From contig JARBJD010000097.1 in assembly GCA_033064195.1 (NCBI GenBank), positions 1 through 64,000 of the forward strand: 64,000 nt of DNA. The letters are read 5' to 3'. Shown in pieces: positions 1-10,652 of the stretch. This DNA comes from Blattamonas nauphoetae. Taxonomy: Eukaryota; Preaxostyla; Oxymonadida. Made by a program: the position numbers and the translations under genes. A model generated the notes under the pieces. It made no database searches and was not told the origin of the DNA. It worked only from the letters and a program-made list of their open reading frames with translations. Every line of letters starts with the position of its first letter. The first letter of the stretch is position 1.

Positions 1-700
1 CACCTCCACCTCCACTCACCTCCAGTCACCTCCAGTCACCAGCCTTCTCCTCCACTCGTCTCCCTCGTCCTCCACTCACCTCCACTCGTCTCCCTCGCCC
101 TCCACTCACCTCCCTCGTCCTCCAGTCACCTCCACTCACCTCCACTCACCTCCCTCGTCCTCCACTCACCTCCACTCACCTCCAGTCACCTCCAGTCACC
201 AGCCTTCTCCTCCACTCGTCTCCCTCGTCCTCCACTCACCTCCACTCGCCTCCCTCGCCTCCACTCACCTCCACTCCACCTCCACTCACCTCCCTCGTCC
301 TCCACTCACCTCCACCACCTCCACTCACTCCCTCGTCCTCCACTCACCTCCACTCACCTCCAGTCACCTCCAGTCACCAGCCTTCTCCTCCACTCGTCTC
401 CCTCGTCCTCCACTCACCTCCACTCGCCTCCCTCGCCCTCCACTCGCCTCCATCGTCCTCCACTCGCCTCCCTTGCCCTCCACTCACCTCCCTCGTCCTC
501 CAGTCACCTCCATTCACCAGCCTTCTCCTCCACTCGTCTCCCTCGCCCTCCACTCACCTCCCTCGTCCTCCGCTCACCTCCACTCGCCTCCAGTCACCTC
601 CTCTCTCCTCCAGTCACCTCCAGTCACCAGCCTTCTCCTCCACTCGCCTCCCTCGCCCTCCACTCGCCACCCTCGTCCTCCAATCTCTCTTCGCTTCTCC
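1..700. repeat. Pyrimidine-rich satellite / minisatellite
   Basis: Almost the whole stretch is built from a 9-base unit of the type CTCCACTCA with variants (CTCCAGTCA, CTCCCTCGT). A higher-order marker, CAGCCTTCTCC, recurs at about 40, 200, 378, 518 and 628, with spacings of roughly 160, 178, 140 and 110 bases, so the array grew in blocks. One strand is nearly pure pyrimidine. Because the unit is a multiple of three it stays open in frame (for example 473-841), but the product would be Ser/Pro/His repeats and I do not call it a gene. The array begins at the first base of the window, so its true length is unknown. Confidence 0.9.
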
Positions 701-840
701 ACATCACCTCCAACTCCTCTCTTCTTCTCCTCACCGCGCTTCGATAGACCCCATTTTTCCTTCTGCGACGTCCAAACTCCTCTCCTCGAGCCTTCTCCTC
801 CCTCCACTCATTCTCACATCAACACTTTCCATCTTAATTG

Positions 841-1212
841 AGTCTTTCATGCATATTGTTGTTTTCAACTCACAATTTACACTTTCTTTCGAAACCCAAC
901 CAAAGCAATATCAATTGTTTGAGATACTACACCACTAAAAGTGAATAAAACTGAATTCATACATCCATGCTTCAATGTTGTGCGAAGAGAGAGAGAACAG
1001 AGGAGAGAGATTGAGAGAAGATGTAATATGGTGGTAAAGCAGACATTCACCCTGTATACCATATCCAGTGTAGTGAGGAAGATGGTTGAAAGAACATTGC
1101 CCATCAAATGACGATCAACCCATATTTTTCTGAATCATCCAGCCGAAAAGGCTTCTGGTGGGAAGATTTTCAAAAAAAACACTCGCATTCAGTTGTTTGA
1201 GGTGTGAAAGAG
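841..1212. other. Intergenic, no gene seen
   Basis: Transition from the satellite to the transposon region. There is a short purine-rich run near 985-1015. No open frame resembles a protein. Confidence 0.5.
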
Positions 1213-2461
1213 TTATTGGAGAGAGATTGGAAAATATTGAAAAAAAAGAAAGGCGACGGTCGGTTTCGATGGGGGCTCGTACTTTTCTATGATGTCAAAA
1301 ATATTGTCCCATTGGGTGATCTCGATCGATTTGCCTTTTGTTGCTTCCTCTTTCAGCTTGTTTAAGGCGAACGTGCTGATCTTCCCAACAACATTTGAGA
1401 AGAGAATGTTGCGGAGAGTGAACGATGGCGGGGCAAGACATTTCTTAATCTCACGATCTGTCACACGGTTGTAGACAATGATATCATATTGCCGAATGAT
1501 ATCATAAACAGTGTCCAGTTAAAAACGGCCGAACCCGAGAAACCGCTTCAAGGCCGAGTGAGCCCCTTCCGAAATACCAGATGTGATGTGAAACCGTGGT
1601 AGCAGTTGGGTGGCATACTCACACACTGTCTTTCGAATGTTCCACCAGTTCTTTGTCAGGTAGTCCTTGAGTTCGTCATGGTCTTTAATTGACTCCAATG
1701 CGTTGAAAACAATTCTCAATTTGTCCTGAAGAGTAGAAGCTTCTTGCTCTGGGAAGAAATCTCGAGCGTTGACCAGGATCGAGTTGAGCGCGTGCCAGCG
1801 ACAGAGCAGGAGTTTTGACTCAGGAAATGTCTACCGAATCGCTGTCCTTGGTCCGGCGTCTTTGTTGGGTATAATAACTCTGGGTACTGTCTCGTAAATC
1901 TTACCAAATTCGACCATAGCGAACGAGAATAGACCCACTGTTTCGTTTGTAATGAAGCAATACGCGAAAGAAATCCACCATTTCGTTGGAGGTATTGTCT
2001 GCCCGATTTAGATGAGAGGAATAGCCCAGTCATTGTCTCCCCAGTCTTATTCACTGCATCTGTCCACCCGTGTTCTTGTGCCATCTCCTTAATCAGTTGA
2101 AGAGGAGTTTCCCTTTGCGGGCCATACGTCGTTGTTTGGAAACGTAATTTTGATAGTCTTTCCATCTAACCCTAATTCCGTTCTCGTCAATCAGAAAAGC
2201 TTGTTCGACCTGTTTAGGTTTCGTTTGGAGACGGATAACTGTATTCAGTTGATCACAGCCTGAATCTGGAAACAACCGACCAGAACTCCATGCATTGACT
2301 GAAAGTATCATGTTGTGGTTGTGAATGTTGTTGACGAGTTCAATTCTCTGAGAATTGTTCGTCCCTCGCAGCAGGATCCTAAACGGGCAGTTTTTTCGTT
2401 TTGTTCCTTGATCCTTTCTGACTTGCTTTTGGTTGCATCTCGTGAAATCGGAATCTTCCAA
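1213..2461 (-). pseudogene. MULE (Mutator-like) transposase remnant
   Basis: Read on the minus strand, the pieces follow the order of a MULE transposase. At 2093-2461 there is a FAR1-like zinc-finger segment with 'CPFRILLRG' and 'NNIHNHNM', like the CPFR...HNHN signature. At about 1716-1900 lies the catalytic-domain tail 'RVIIPNKDAGPRTAI', followed by 'LLCRWHALN', like the family's T/NDxxxA and CRWH motifs. At 1519-1719 is a helical region ('NWWNIRKTVCEYATQLLPRF'), and 1213-1464 is a C-terminal piece. The frame is broken by at least one in-frame stop (between 'GPRTAI' and 'TFPESK') and by frame changes near 1500 and 2100, so it is dead. In life the enzyme would cut and paste its own element in the nucleus. 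No terminal repeats were identified. Confidence 0.75.
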
Positions 2462-2640
2462 TTCTCCTTAAAAACTGCCACAATCATAAATTGATGAGGT
2501 TTGAGATTCTGTCTTAATGCGTTAATCCTTCTCCAATTTCTCAATCTTAACTCGTTCAGAATCTTGTGGAGTCGCAAGCTCACGAGCCGCTTCTTTTCTC
2601 CGGATACAATCTGGACAGACATCCGTTCTCTGTCCAGATT
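2462..2640 (-). pseudogene. Fragment of 'FKENW' D-D-E-like transposase, copy C
   Basis: Two frames together show the hallmark block of this family: 'RTDVCPDCIRRK' (a CxxC pair) followed about 40 residues on by 'FKENWKI'. The same order occurs in copies A (10653-12617) and B (14317-15475). The piece ends where the MULE segment 'MEDSDFTRCN' begins on the same strand, so the two transposons are fused or nested here. Too short for any function. Confidence 0.6.
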
Positions 2641-3166
2641 CTCACAGATCAGTCGATAAACTGCAAAAGGTACTATAGCCCATTTTAATTCCTGTTTCTA
2701 TTTCCAGTTGTTGCCAGATTTCCTGTTTCGTTTGACATATCGACCTCACACGCATCCATCTGGACGAATCTCCAGAGACAAAAAACTGTTCTTTTGAACT
2801 CTCTTCAGAGTGATTGACTTTGAAATCCCGAAAAAGGGCCTGCTGACTCTCACTTAGCGACGTTCGCGATGGCGGAGGGTGGGTGAGCTTCTCTCGAACG
2901 TGTCGTCCTGTTTCGTGATACTGGCACGCTCACCTCGCGATATCAAACTGAGCGGTAGTTGATCATCAACGATCATTGAAGAAAGGAGCTGTGCCATAAA
3001 TCAGTCCTGATCGTGCTGTTCATGAGACCATCCTCACTACTGGCATCTCAACTTTCTAAAAAGATGGGAAACACTAATACTCAACATAAATATGAAACAG
3101 ACCTGAAAAAAGCTTGATCAAACGTTCCCGCGCATTTCGTCTTTCAAGCGGACGAGTCAAATTATC
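2641..3166. other. No gene seen
   Basis: Probably degraded transposon sequence linking copy C to the pogo-like gene; no frame of recognisable protein. Confidence 0.4.
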
Positions 3167-3790
3167 ATGGATACGAAGACGACAAACCTGGCTTGCGTGA
3201 GCCTTGATGGCAGAAGTCTCCTTCCCTATTTTGTTGTACCAGCACCGTTCAGGACTTATTCAATGTATGAAATTGGTTGTGTCAGAGGTCTGATGTGCCA
3301 CATTAAAGTGCACACATACTGCAATTTGACTGCGGCTCTGTTTTGGGATTGGTTAGAAACAGTTCTCATTCCAGAAGTTGAGTTTCGAAGAACAATGCCG
3401 AACAATGAGAATCAAGAAGCTGTGCTAATTGTAGATAACTGTTCCATACACATCCTACATGTGATAGATGTCGCGATATTTGGGACCTGGAAGCGCTTTC
3501 TTCGTGAGAGTCGGGGGATCAGAGCCGACGAAAGGTGCGCGTCGATCGTGTCCCACTGCACGAACGTGTGGCAGCGGACGGTATGCTTTCAACAGGTGAT
3601 TGCTGCTTTTGCCGCGTGCGGCATAAGAAGGAGGTGCGTGTCCGGAATGGCTGTGGTTGAAGTTGACAAACAGAATAATCCGAAGCCATTTGGGTTCAAG
3701 TTGGCAGAGGGCAAGAAATCGTCCAAAGTTTCCAGAAAACCTGGGGTGAAGAATTCACGGAAGGAGAAAGCAGACTGGTCTGGGGAGCTG
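3167..3790 (+). pseudogene. pogo/Tigger-like DDE_1 transposase, internally deleted
   Basis: The translation contains 'AVLIVDNCSIH', the DDE_1 block with the second catalytic Asp, and 'DVAIFGTWKRFL', the block usually seen as 'LQPLDVGIFGPWK'. In the homologous copy at 12784-13407 these two blocks are about 35 residues apart. Here they are nearly joined, so an internal deletion has removed the segment between them. An N-terminal part with 'SLDGRSLLPYFVV' is also family-like. The CENPB/Tc5-type DNA-binding part is missing upstream. The reading frame then runs into the left terminal repeat of another element at 3833, which ends this copy. Confidence 0.75.
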
Positions 3791-3897
3791 TGCAACCATT
3801 GCCCATATCCGCCGTTACATGTGGGAGAGAGTAGTGAGTACGTAAAGCCGGAGTTTCACGGAAAGCCGGAGTTGGGTCTGCGAACCCACAAGTAGTA

Positions 3898-5395
3898 GTG
3901 TTCCAAAAGATGAATCAGAACGTTGAAGCAGAGATTGTCCGTCTCTTTGCTGAACAAGAGGCGCATATTGGATCCACTCGAACTGAAAAGATTTGCATAT
4001 TTCATGCGCAACACAACTTCAGAGCAAAAGACGTCATGGGAGCACTTCACATCCCCAGTTCAACTTTCTTTGATGGGATGAAGTCGTTCAGGAGTGGATA
4101 GACCCCAGGCAAGAAAGGTGCTCATTCCAAGCTGTGCGACGCGGACGACCGCTTGGTGAGCGAGTGGGTCGCTGAACGATCTCTTACAGGTCAACATTCA
4201 ACTCCAGCCGGCATCACCTCCAAAGTATGCCAATCTCTTCCAATAACTTTAATAGGCGAATACAATTCTTCGAGAGAAGAATCGTTAAGTTGAAGACCCT
4301 CCTCAACTCAGTCGGACATTTGGTTATCATTTTGTGGATCGTCATGAAAATTTGGAACTGGTGACGCCGACAAGATTCAATGTGTATCGTGCATGTTCAT
4401 GCCCTCGTCACTACATTAGACCATGGTTCGAAAAGCTCACTCAATTTCTTAATGCCACACCGATCCCTCCTCATCTGATGTTCAACTTGGATGAAACGCA
4501 CATCCACACTTCCGACCATCTAACCCGGGTGTCGTAACGACCACCCCCGATATAGATGCTGTGCTTCCTTTATCCCCGACTATTCCTGGGGCCTCGATCT
4601 TTCTCTCATCTGTCAATGGTCCTCCCGATCTAATCCCTTTCACCTCTCCTTCTCTCTCGCTATCTGCAATTGGACAACACCATCTGGGACGAAATTTTTG
4701 AAGTCATTCAAAAGTACGAGCTCAAAAAAATGGATCGGAGGAAGGCGACATTTTTGATAAATCAGATGGTGGAATACTACAACATGACTCCACATCGAGC
4801 GTCCTGGAACAAATTCACTCCACAGCAAGCACAAAACAATCGTGAAATTGAAGCTTTGTACATCTCCAGTGTTTTGATCTCGGACTTTTGAATGACTTCA
4901 AAAATTTCGTCCCATCTCAACCAATAGACGTTCAATAATTACTTCCTTTCGCACGTTGTTCCTACAATCGTCAACAAACGAAGACTGTCAGCTCAACCTC
5001 TATCCCACGCTCTACTAATCATGGATGGAGCACCGTATCATAAGCATCCAGATATCTTTAGGGCAGCACGAGACCAACTGATTGACGTTGTGTTTATTCC
5101 ACCGAACACGTCACGTTACACACAACCGGTTGATCAGAGTATCAATGGAACATTCCGAAATCTTCTCTCCCAGTCGATACCAGATCACATCTCGGTCGGA
5201 GTTGCGAACAATAGGCGAGACTTCATGCAAGCTTTCCTCAGAGTCTCTGACTCTGCACTTTCTCATCGGTCGATACAACATTCCTTCGAAGTTTGTGGTC
5301 TGTACCCGCTCAACGCTAACGCAGTGCTTGCCCGCGTTCGTGAGGACCCTCCTGGCTTTGTCGAACTCCAGCCGAATCAACATCACCTTTTGGAC
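3898..5395 (+). pseudogene. pogo-like DDE_1 transposase inside the 59-bp-TIR element
   Basis: Order on the plus strand: a helix-turn-helix-like N-terminal piece (3898-4101, with 'HNFRAKDVMGALHIPSSTFF'); 'FNLDETHIHTS' (4334-4537, the first catalytic Asp block); a 230-bp MITE; then 'LIMDGAPYHKHPDIF' and 'FIPPNTSRYTQPVDQSINGT' (5021-5413), which are the second Asp block and the 'PNxSHxxQPLDxxxxGxxK'-type block. Stops and frame changes lie between the pieces (for example a stop right after 'KSFRSG' and another after 'HLTRVS'), so it is inactive even apart from the MITE insertions. Confidence 0.75.
4685..4914 (+). mobile_element. 230-bp MITE, copy 1
   Basis: Bounded by inverted repeats of about 43 bp beginning TGGGACGAAATTTTTG. 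The reverse complement of copy 2 (5397-5625) matches with only about two differences. The TIR resembles the coding stretch of the MULE remnant at about 1270-1310, where the protein reads 'WDNIFDIIEKYE' and here 'WDEIFEVIQKYE'. The interior carries an open frame with 'MVEYYNMTPHRASWNKFTP', reminiscent of the tail of an integrase core; this is only a fossil scrap. Flanking duplications are not obvious. Confidence 0.8.
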
Positions 5396-5396
5396 G

Positions 5397-5625
5397 TGGG
5401 ACGAAATTTTTGAAGTCATTCAAAAGTCCGAGATCAAAACACTGGAGATGTACAAAGCTTCAATTTCACGATTGTTTTGTGCTTGCTGTGGAGTGAATTT
5501 GTTCCAGGACGCTCGATGTGGAGTCATGTTGTAGTATTCCACCATCTGATTTGTCAAAAATGTCGCCTTCCTCCGATCCATTTTTTGAGCTCGTACTTTT
5601 GAATGACTTCAAAAATTTCGTCCCA
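5397..5625 (-). mobile_element. 230-bp MITE, copy 2 (inverted)
   Basis: Reverse complement of copy 1, differing by one base in a homopolymer and one substitution as far as I can see. The inverted repeats appear to extend by three or four bases in the flank (ACG...CGT). It follows the transposase frame directly, replacing its last codons. Together with copy 1 it forms a potential 230-bp stem with a loop of about 480 bases. Confidence 0.8.
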
Positions 5626-5876
5626 CGTCGATGTCAACTCCCTCTTCAACCCTGTGTCAGACAATTTTGACGATCTTTTCCTTCAATGACCGATAACTCG
5701 CACATGATTAAGTTTTTCAATTATCACACACTCTCTAGTCTACCTTCATTAGTCTGTTTTGAAAAAGGAGGAGTTTAAAAAGTCAATGTGATAGGAAGAA
5801 AGTGCGAATGTCCATAATTGTGGGTTCGCAGACCCAACTCCGGCTTTCCGTGAAACTCCGGCTTTCCGTACTCACT

Positions 5877-6125
5877 CAGTATAGAGAGAGTGGTGCATTT
5901 GGTACTGATCGCCAATTGTTGCACATATGACAACGATGAATCACATTTCGGCATGCTCGAACTATCTCGTCCTGTACGATATCTCGAATTGTGGCTGTTA
6001 AGAGTTCCTCCTGGCGATCTACCGATTTCCAAGCTTTGATCGGAGAAAATCGATGGTGTCACGGGCTGTATGGGCTGGGGCGCCGTCTTGCATGAACCAG
6101 GTCGCCCCAGTTGAATCCATTTCAC
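5877..6125 (-). pseudogene. Tc1/mariner transposase C-terminal fragment
   Basis: On the minus strand one frame reads 'WFMQDGAPAHTARDTIDFL', the typical Tc1/mariner block that holds the second catalytic Asp (QDxAPxH). It is followed, after a stop and a frame change, by 'EELLTATIRDIV', which matches the helical C-terminal part ('IEELKxxI'). The frame closes at the edge of the 59-bp TIR element, so that element inserted beside or into it. Nothing of the N-terminal half is present. Confidence 0.75.
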
Positions 6126-6204
6126 TTCGGACTGGGATAAAGGTAGTAGTCAGCATCTCTCAATTTTTTGCAGCAGTCATGGTTCATCTGATATGTATAT
6201 CCGA

Positions 6205-6285
6205 GTATTATGCTTTATTTGTGTTCAAAACGGATGGTTGGTTGTGGAGAAATGAGGACATAAAGGTCTGAAAAATGGGTGCGTT
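6205..6285 (-). repeat. Dispersed repeat, copy 1
   Basis: Read on the minus strand, about 70 bases (CACCCATTTTT ... TTTCTCCACAACCA ... CATCCGTTTTGAA) recur on the plus strand at about 9615-9690 with small indels. Both give the peptide 'FLHNQPSVLN'. Nature unknown; probably the end of a shared transposon. Confidence 0.6.
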
Positions 6286-6289
6286 CGAA

Positions 6290-6613
6290 ATGTTAAATGG
6301 ATTTTGAGTTTTTTTTCGCTTTTTCAGAACATCGAAATCGTCCTGATCCTTCATCCGCATGGTCCACTTCTCTGTGGTTTGTTCTGATGTGGGCCTCAAT
6401 GTTCCGCAAGATGTGCCATGTGCATAAAATGTGTTTCACATGGGGGAAAGTGGTTTTGCCTTCGAAAGACAGTTTGTGCGTGAGAGAAGTTGCTGGAAAA
6501 CCAGTCGTAATCGTCTCTTCTCTCGTGTTGAGTGAAGACGGAATATACTGAACAAAAATATGCCACTGGCCTTTCTCCCAATTATCTACACCATAGTCCT
6601 TATTTTTGATCAT
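6290..6613 (-). pseudogene. Second MULE transposase fragment
   Basis: The minus strand shows 'FPHVKHILCTWHILRNIEAHI', matching the MULE block 'FPxxxHLLCxWHIxKNV' near the end of the catalytic domain. The flanks are out of frame and no zinc finger or N-terminal domain is present. It differs from the remnant at 1213-2461 ('LLCRWHALN'), so it comes from another element. Dead fragment. Confidence 0.65.
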
Positions 6614-7080
6614 GGTTTGACTGTTGGTAAAACTGTCATCCCCATCTTCTGCGCGATGAAAGGAGGACCGATGATAGTTGATGTCAGAAAAATGGGCATT
6701 GGACCCAAAGTCATTTCGAAGAGAAGTTAGAATTTCACTTGATGGAATGCCAATTTTGAACAGACATACAGCTTCTTCTTCGGCATTCTGAGTGAGCCGG
6801 TTCCTAAGTTGTGATATATGTTATTCCGACGAAGAGACCATTTTTGAGAAGCAACAGCTCACAGATCTCGCATTTGTGGTGTTCAACTAAGATCAAAGCG
6901 GACAACTGGACAAACGAATATTCCCTTCCATGAGCGAAATCCTATAGCACAATGCGGCATTTGTTGAGGAAGCCTTGGAGACCCTATTGGAGGATCATCT
7001 GACTCAACTTTTTTGAAATGTCGCCGTCATTTCTTTTTATCGAAGTCCATGCTCCGCGATATCTCGTTTTGTTTCTTGTC
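6614..7080. other. No gene seen
   Basis: AT-rich decayed sequence between a MULE fragment and copy D of the FKENW family; no recognisable frame. Confidence 0.4.
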
Positions 7081-7600
7081 TCCAGACGAGAAGTTCCAAA
7101 AAGCTGAAAATGAGAGAACCATTTTCAGTGAAGTGGCAAAGGGTGAAGAGTTGGAACTCCTGAAACATATCTTGTTGAACGCATCCTGGGGGTCGGAATG
7201 GAGGACAATTTCTGAAATTTTCTCAGGTCCGTTAAGTTCTCTCTTATCATCATATTCTTCGAAGAAAACGAAGTTGTGTTGGTCTCAGAATTGTGGGAGG
7301 CACATCAGTCGATGGATCGCCATAGTCAAGTTCTGCTGGTTGCAGCTCTATAAAAGACGCATAAACTGGGGGAGTAAAAACATCTTGGCTGGGAGGTGAC
7401 AAAAAATGAGATTAGACAGTCTCAGAGGATTAGAAGGAGTGGATCATTCCCGCCGAAGTACATTCCTCAGTCTCCACAGCAACGGAAAGTGTCTTTGGAG
7501 AAGAAAATTCAAGGTTATGAGTGGATTGAATCCCACACCCTTGAGAGCGCTGAATCGCAAAGATTGAAGGAGACCAAACGATGACGGCGACACATCATAA
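7081..7600 (+). pseudogene. 'FKENW' D-D-E-like transposase, copy D, N-terminal part
   Basis: Pieces in neighbouring frames line up with copy B: 'LKHILLNASWGSEWRTISEI' with copy B 'FHHILQDTKWGQQIREEI', then a 'LVSELWEAHQSMDRHSQVLL' segment with 'LLLELSEAYKVMCQHDRVVL', then 'NEIRQSQRIRRSGSF' with copy A 'NELRQPLRIRRDRSY'. The frame changes near 7255 and has stops near 7350, so it is dead. It is the only copy on the plus strand. The part beyond about 7600 (the CxxC block and FKENW block) was not found; 7700-8100 contains other open frames I do not recognise. Confidence 0.55.
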
Positions 7601-9614
7601 CTTTGCACACATCTGTTTGATCGTGCCCAAACTCTTTATTTCGTTTCAGACTGCGGACCACACCTACAGATCTCTGGCGCCCTCTCCCGTTTCGCTATAA
7701 GAGGGTGATCCAAGACTTTGAGATCAAGCAATGGCATCAAATTCTTGAATCAAATCGCACCGTGACATCACTTGAGAAACAAACTCGATTTGTACAAAGA
7801 ATGAGGATGCTCGAACGAGGATCGTGTCGGGAAGACACCGGAGACGAAACCAGTGAGAAAATGTGTTCCTTCTCATTTTCATTGCTTTCACAACAAGGAA
7901 AATGGACAATACTGGCTAATCCCACAGGCAGAAAAACGCGCTCACAGTTCAGTTGGACAAGTGCCAGAACCCTCACCACGCAAGGACCGAGTCCATTCAT
8001 GTCGAAAATTGGATGATGATTCCGTCGTTGATGAACGAAGATTCCAATTCCAATCGCAAGAGCGGCTTTTCGGATGTTGGAAATTGTTTCTTTGAATGTT
8101 GTCCCAACGCACGAATTAAATGAAGCCCGCGGAGTTGAAATTTGAATTTCGGCCGGTTTGTGTCATGAAGTTACTATGGGTCTCTGATGAACAAAAGTCA
8201 GTCACAAAAACGATGTATTTTGAGGATAACTCGAATTCCTTTTTTCGAAGTTGGACAGATATGGTTTGTTTTGACGCCAGGTTCAGAGTTGCTGACACGG
8301 ACCGGATGAATGACATATCTATCAATTGAATTCTCAATCTTGTGAGATGCGAATGTTTGTCTGATTTGGATGTGTGAGGAAGAGTTTTTCAATCGGGGAT
8401 ATCTCCGTTTTATTGACTGTACAGATGAGTGAATACATGAAAAGATATGGAAAATGATGAAATAGAAGGAAAATCACTGTTGGACAAAATTATTGGAGTG
8501 GAATGAGCATAAATCTGAAAACAAACTCTGAAGTCCAAATTCACAATAGATCGAACAACTTGGAATGAAGAAATGATTGGAATTGGTTGTAGATGAAGAG
8601 AACGTCACTGATCAGCATGTGCAGAGGTACGATGATGAAGAATGTTTAGAAAACGAAGATCCTCCTTGGAGTCTGGGCCAAAGGGATGAGGTGCTGTGAA
8701 GAGTGAGAGAAAGGAGAGGAAACGTAACAAGACAATGATAATCAAGTCGATGAATCATTCAAACTCTTTATCCAGTGGAGTTTCACCAAAAAAAGCTCTA
8801 ATCACGGGCCTCTGATGAGATTTCGGTGGTCCCGGCTATGAGTCACAGGTTCGAACCCGGGTGGAAGCAATAATATGTCAGACGTCGGATTTCAAAATGT
8901 GAGATCACTCTCAGAAACAGGGATCGCAACCCCTAAGGGTTTTCTCTTTTGTTCTATATCCAAAATGGAGTCCTCTATCGATTGCGAGTGCTTTCGAGTC
9001 TGGATCTCTGCTAGTTATTGAGCCACGAGCGTTTTCTCAAAAGAGGTTCACTTTTTTTCGAACTTTTATCAATGAAGAATGACTCAGATCTCGACGAATA
9101 CTCAACCGATTGTCATCTGGTTTCATTTGATCGATGAGTCACATCGTCCTCGAGATTTTAGTTTTTGTTTCACAAATTACCCCAATCAGGTTCCCAAATA
9201 AGCGCCAAATTAGTAATATTGAAAAAATAAAAAAGTCAAAAAAAGTGACTGCATTTTGGAAATAGAGCAAAAATTTACTTCAAAATGGACGTTTTACAAG
9301 AGGTCAAAATCTATGATATATTTTTGGAATATAGGTCAAATATTGATATCATCAAAATGTCATAAATTCCTTTTAATGCAAGATTCAAAACTGGTCAATC
9401 GGAATTGACTTTCAACTTTGGTTTTCAACGATTTTTTCAATAAGGTTCCCAAATCGCTTCTCTCATAGATATGTGATTGATCCGAACATTTATATTGATC
9501 CGGGTAATGGGAATTGAAAAATCTATATCGGTCAAACAAAGAAAATTAAAACTTAGTTCAGCGCCAAAATGTCTATATCAAGAGAAAACCTCAAAATACT
9601 ATGAAAGCCAGAAA
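7601..9614. other. AT-rich region without recognised genes
   Basis: Several short frames (for example 7705-8016 and 8120-8329, plus strand) do not resemble known proteins. A GGTTCGAACCC stretch near 8852 looks like a pol III B-box, but no A-box or tRNA fold accompanies it. A small palindrome AACCCCTAAGGGTT lies near 8929. The region is most likely old, decayed transposon sequence. Confidence 0.4.
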
Positions 9615-9690
9615 TACACCCATTTTTTTAAACTTTTTCAGCACGTTTCTCCACAACCAGCCATCCGTTTTGAATCAAATAAAATGCATT
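9615..9690 (+). repeat. Dispersed repeat, copy 2
   Basis: Counterpart of the minus-strand copy at 6205-6285: CACCCATTTTTTT, then TTTCTCCACAACCAGCCATC and an AATAAAATGC tail. Confidence 0.6.
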
Positions 9691-10652
9691 GTGATCGTAA
9701 AGATCTCGACAAAGGCTGCTCAAAAAACAAAAGGTATTTTTTCTAAAAATTTTTTGTCGAGAAAAGTATGGGTTTTTTTCGATTTTCCCAAATACCCAGA
9801 ATTTTTTCTCAGAATTTTTTCTCCAAATTTTTGTCAAAATGTTCGTTTCACCAAAAAAACGTTTTCATGAAAAATTTCATCGAAATCGATTCACTGGATG
9901 TTGATGAAACCATGTACAGATTGGACATCCATACCTGTGTGGCCTGGCCTGACCAAGATGACATCAAAGAAAAACCTGGCCACCCACTGGCCACAAGATG
10001 ACAAAAAATGGGGGAGGGTTTCGAGTTGATCAAGAAACTTTCAAACTAAATTAGTGCTCGTCCTGGCGATTTTTGACAATTACCATCTCAGAGTCATCTA
10101 TTCAATCATCCTTCACGTTGTTCTGGTCTATTGACAACAAATCAGAGTTCCCTCACTCAAACACTCAGAATTGTGGTTTGATCGGCCACTCGGTTTTAAT
10201 CAGATCTTTCACTGTCCATCACCTTTTTCTCTTTCGCATTGTGGTTTTTCATATTAATTTTCACAATCGTTGTGGGTGGCATTCTGATGTTCGACGACCA
10301 CGTTGAACTTTTTCTTATCACTCTCACCTTCTCGTGATATCGGGACTTCTTGGCCGTTTGGCCTTCATGTGGCCTGTGACAAGACCCAAACTTGGAATTT
10401 GGATTTCACGATAATCATCTCATTTTTCTCCTTTTCGATCCATCTCACCTGTTTATTATCTCCGGAATCGTTTTTGAGTTCATGACATGACCAGAGGCCA
10501 CGCCATTTTGGCTGGTCACACAGGTACATGGAATTCATCTTCTCAATTCATTTCAAAAATGCTAGAAAAATGATCTGTGACGTGACAATGAGGATAAAAT
10601 CTCTCATTGATCATGACTACTCGACAAGTGGGGATATTATTGAAAAAATATA
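9691..10652. other. AT-rich region without recognised genes
   Basis: Homopolymer-rich, low coding potential; no feature supported. Confidence 0.4.

Larger units (their letters stand above)
3833..5876 (+). mobile_element. 2.0-kb DNA transposon with 59-bp terminal inverted repeats
   Basis: The left end (3833-3891) and the right end (5818-5876, reverse complement) match over 59 bases with one mismatch. Both start AGTGAGTACG and contain an internal direct repeat of CGGAAAGCCGGAGTT. Between them lies a decayed DDE_1 transposase on the plus strand and two copies of a 230-bp MITE inserted head to head. Without the MITEs the element would be about 1.6 kb, a usual size for pogo-type transposons. The target-site duplication is not clear. 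It lies between another pogo-like remnant and a Tc1/mariner remnant. Confidence 0.8.

Noticed and set aside
1-700. CRISPR-like array
   Set aside because: Units are contiguous short tandem repeats without constant-length unique spacers.
473-841. Open frame of 122 residues in the satellite
   Set aside because: Low-complexity Ser/Pro/His product of a 9-base repeat; no start context or neighbours.
4685-4914. Virus-like or LTR element, because of the integrase-tail-like peptide in the MITE
   Set aside because: Only a short fossil scrap; no capsid, polymerase or terminal direct repeats anywhere in the window.
8836-8880. Possible tRNA: GGTTCGAACCC resembles a pol III B-box
   Set aside because: No A-box at the right distance, no pairing T-arm and no terminator.
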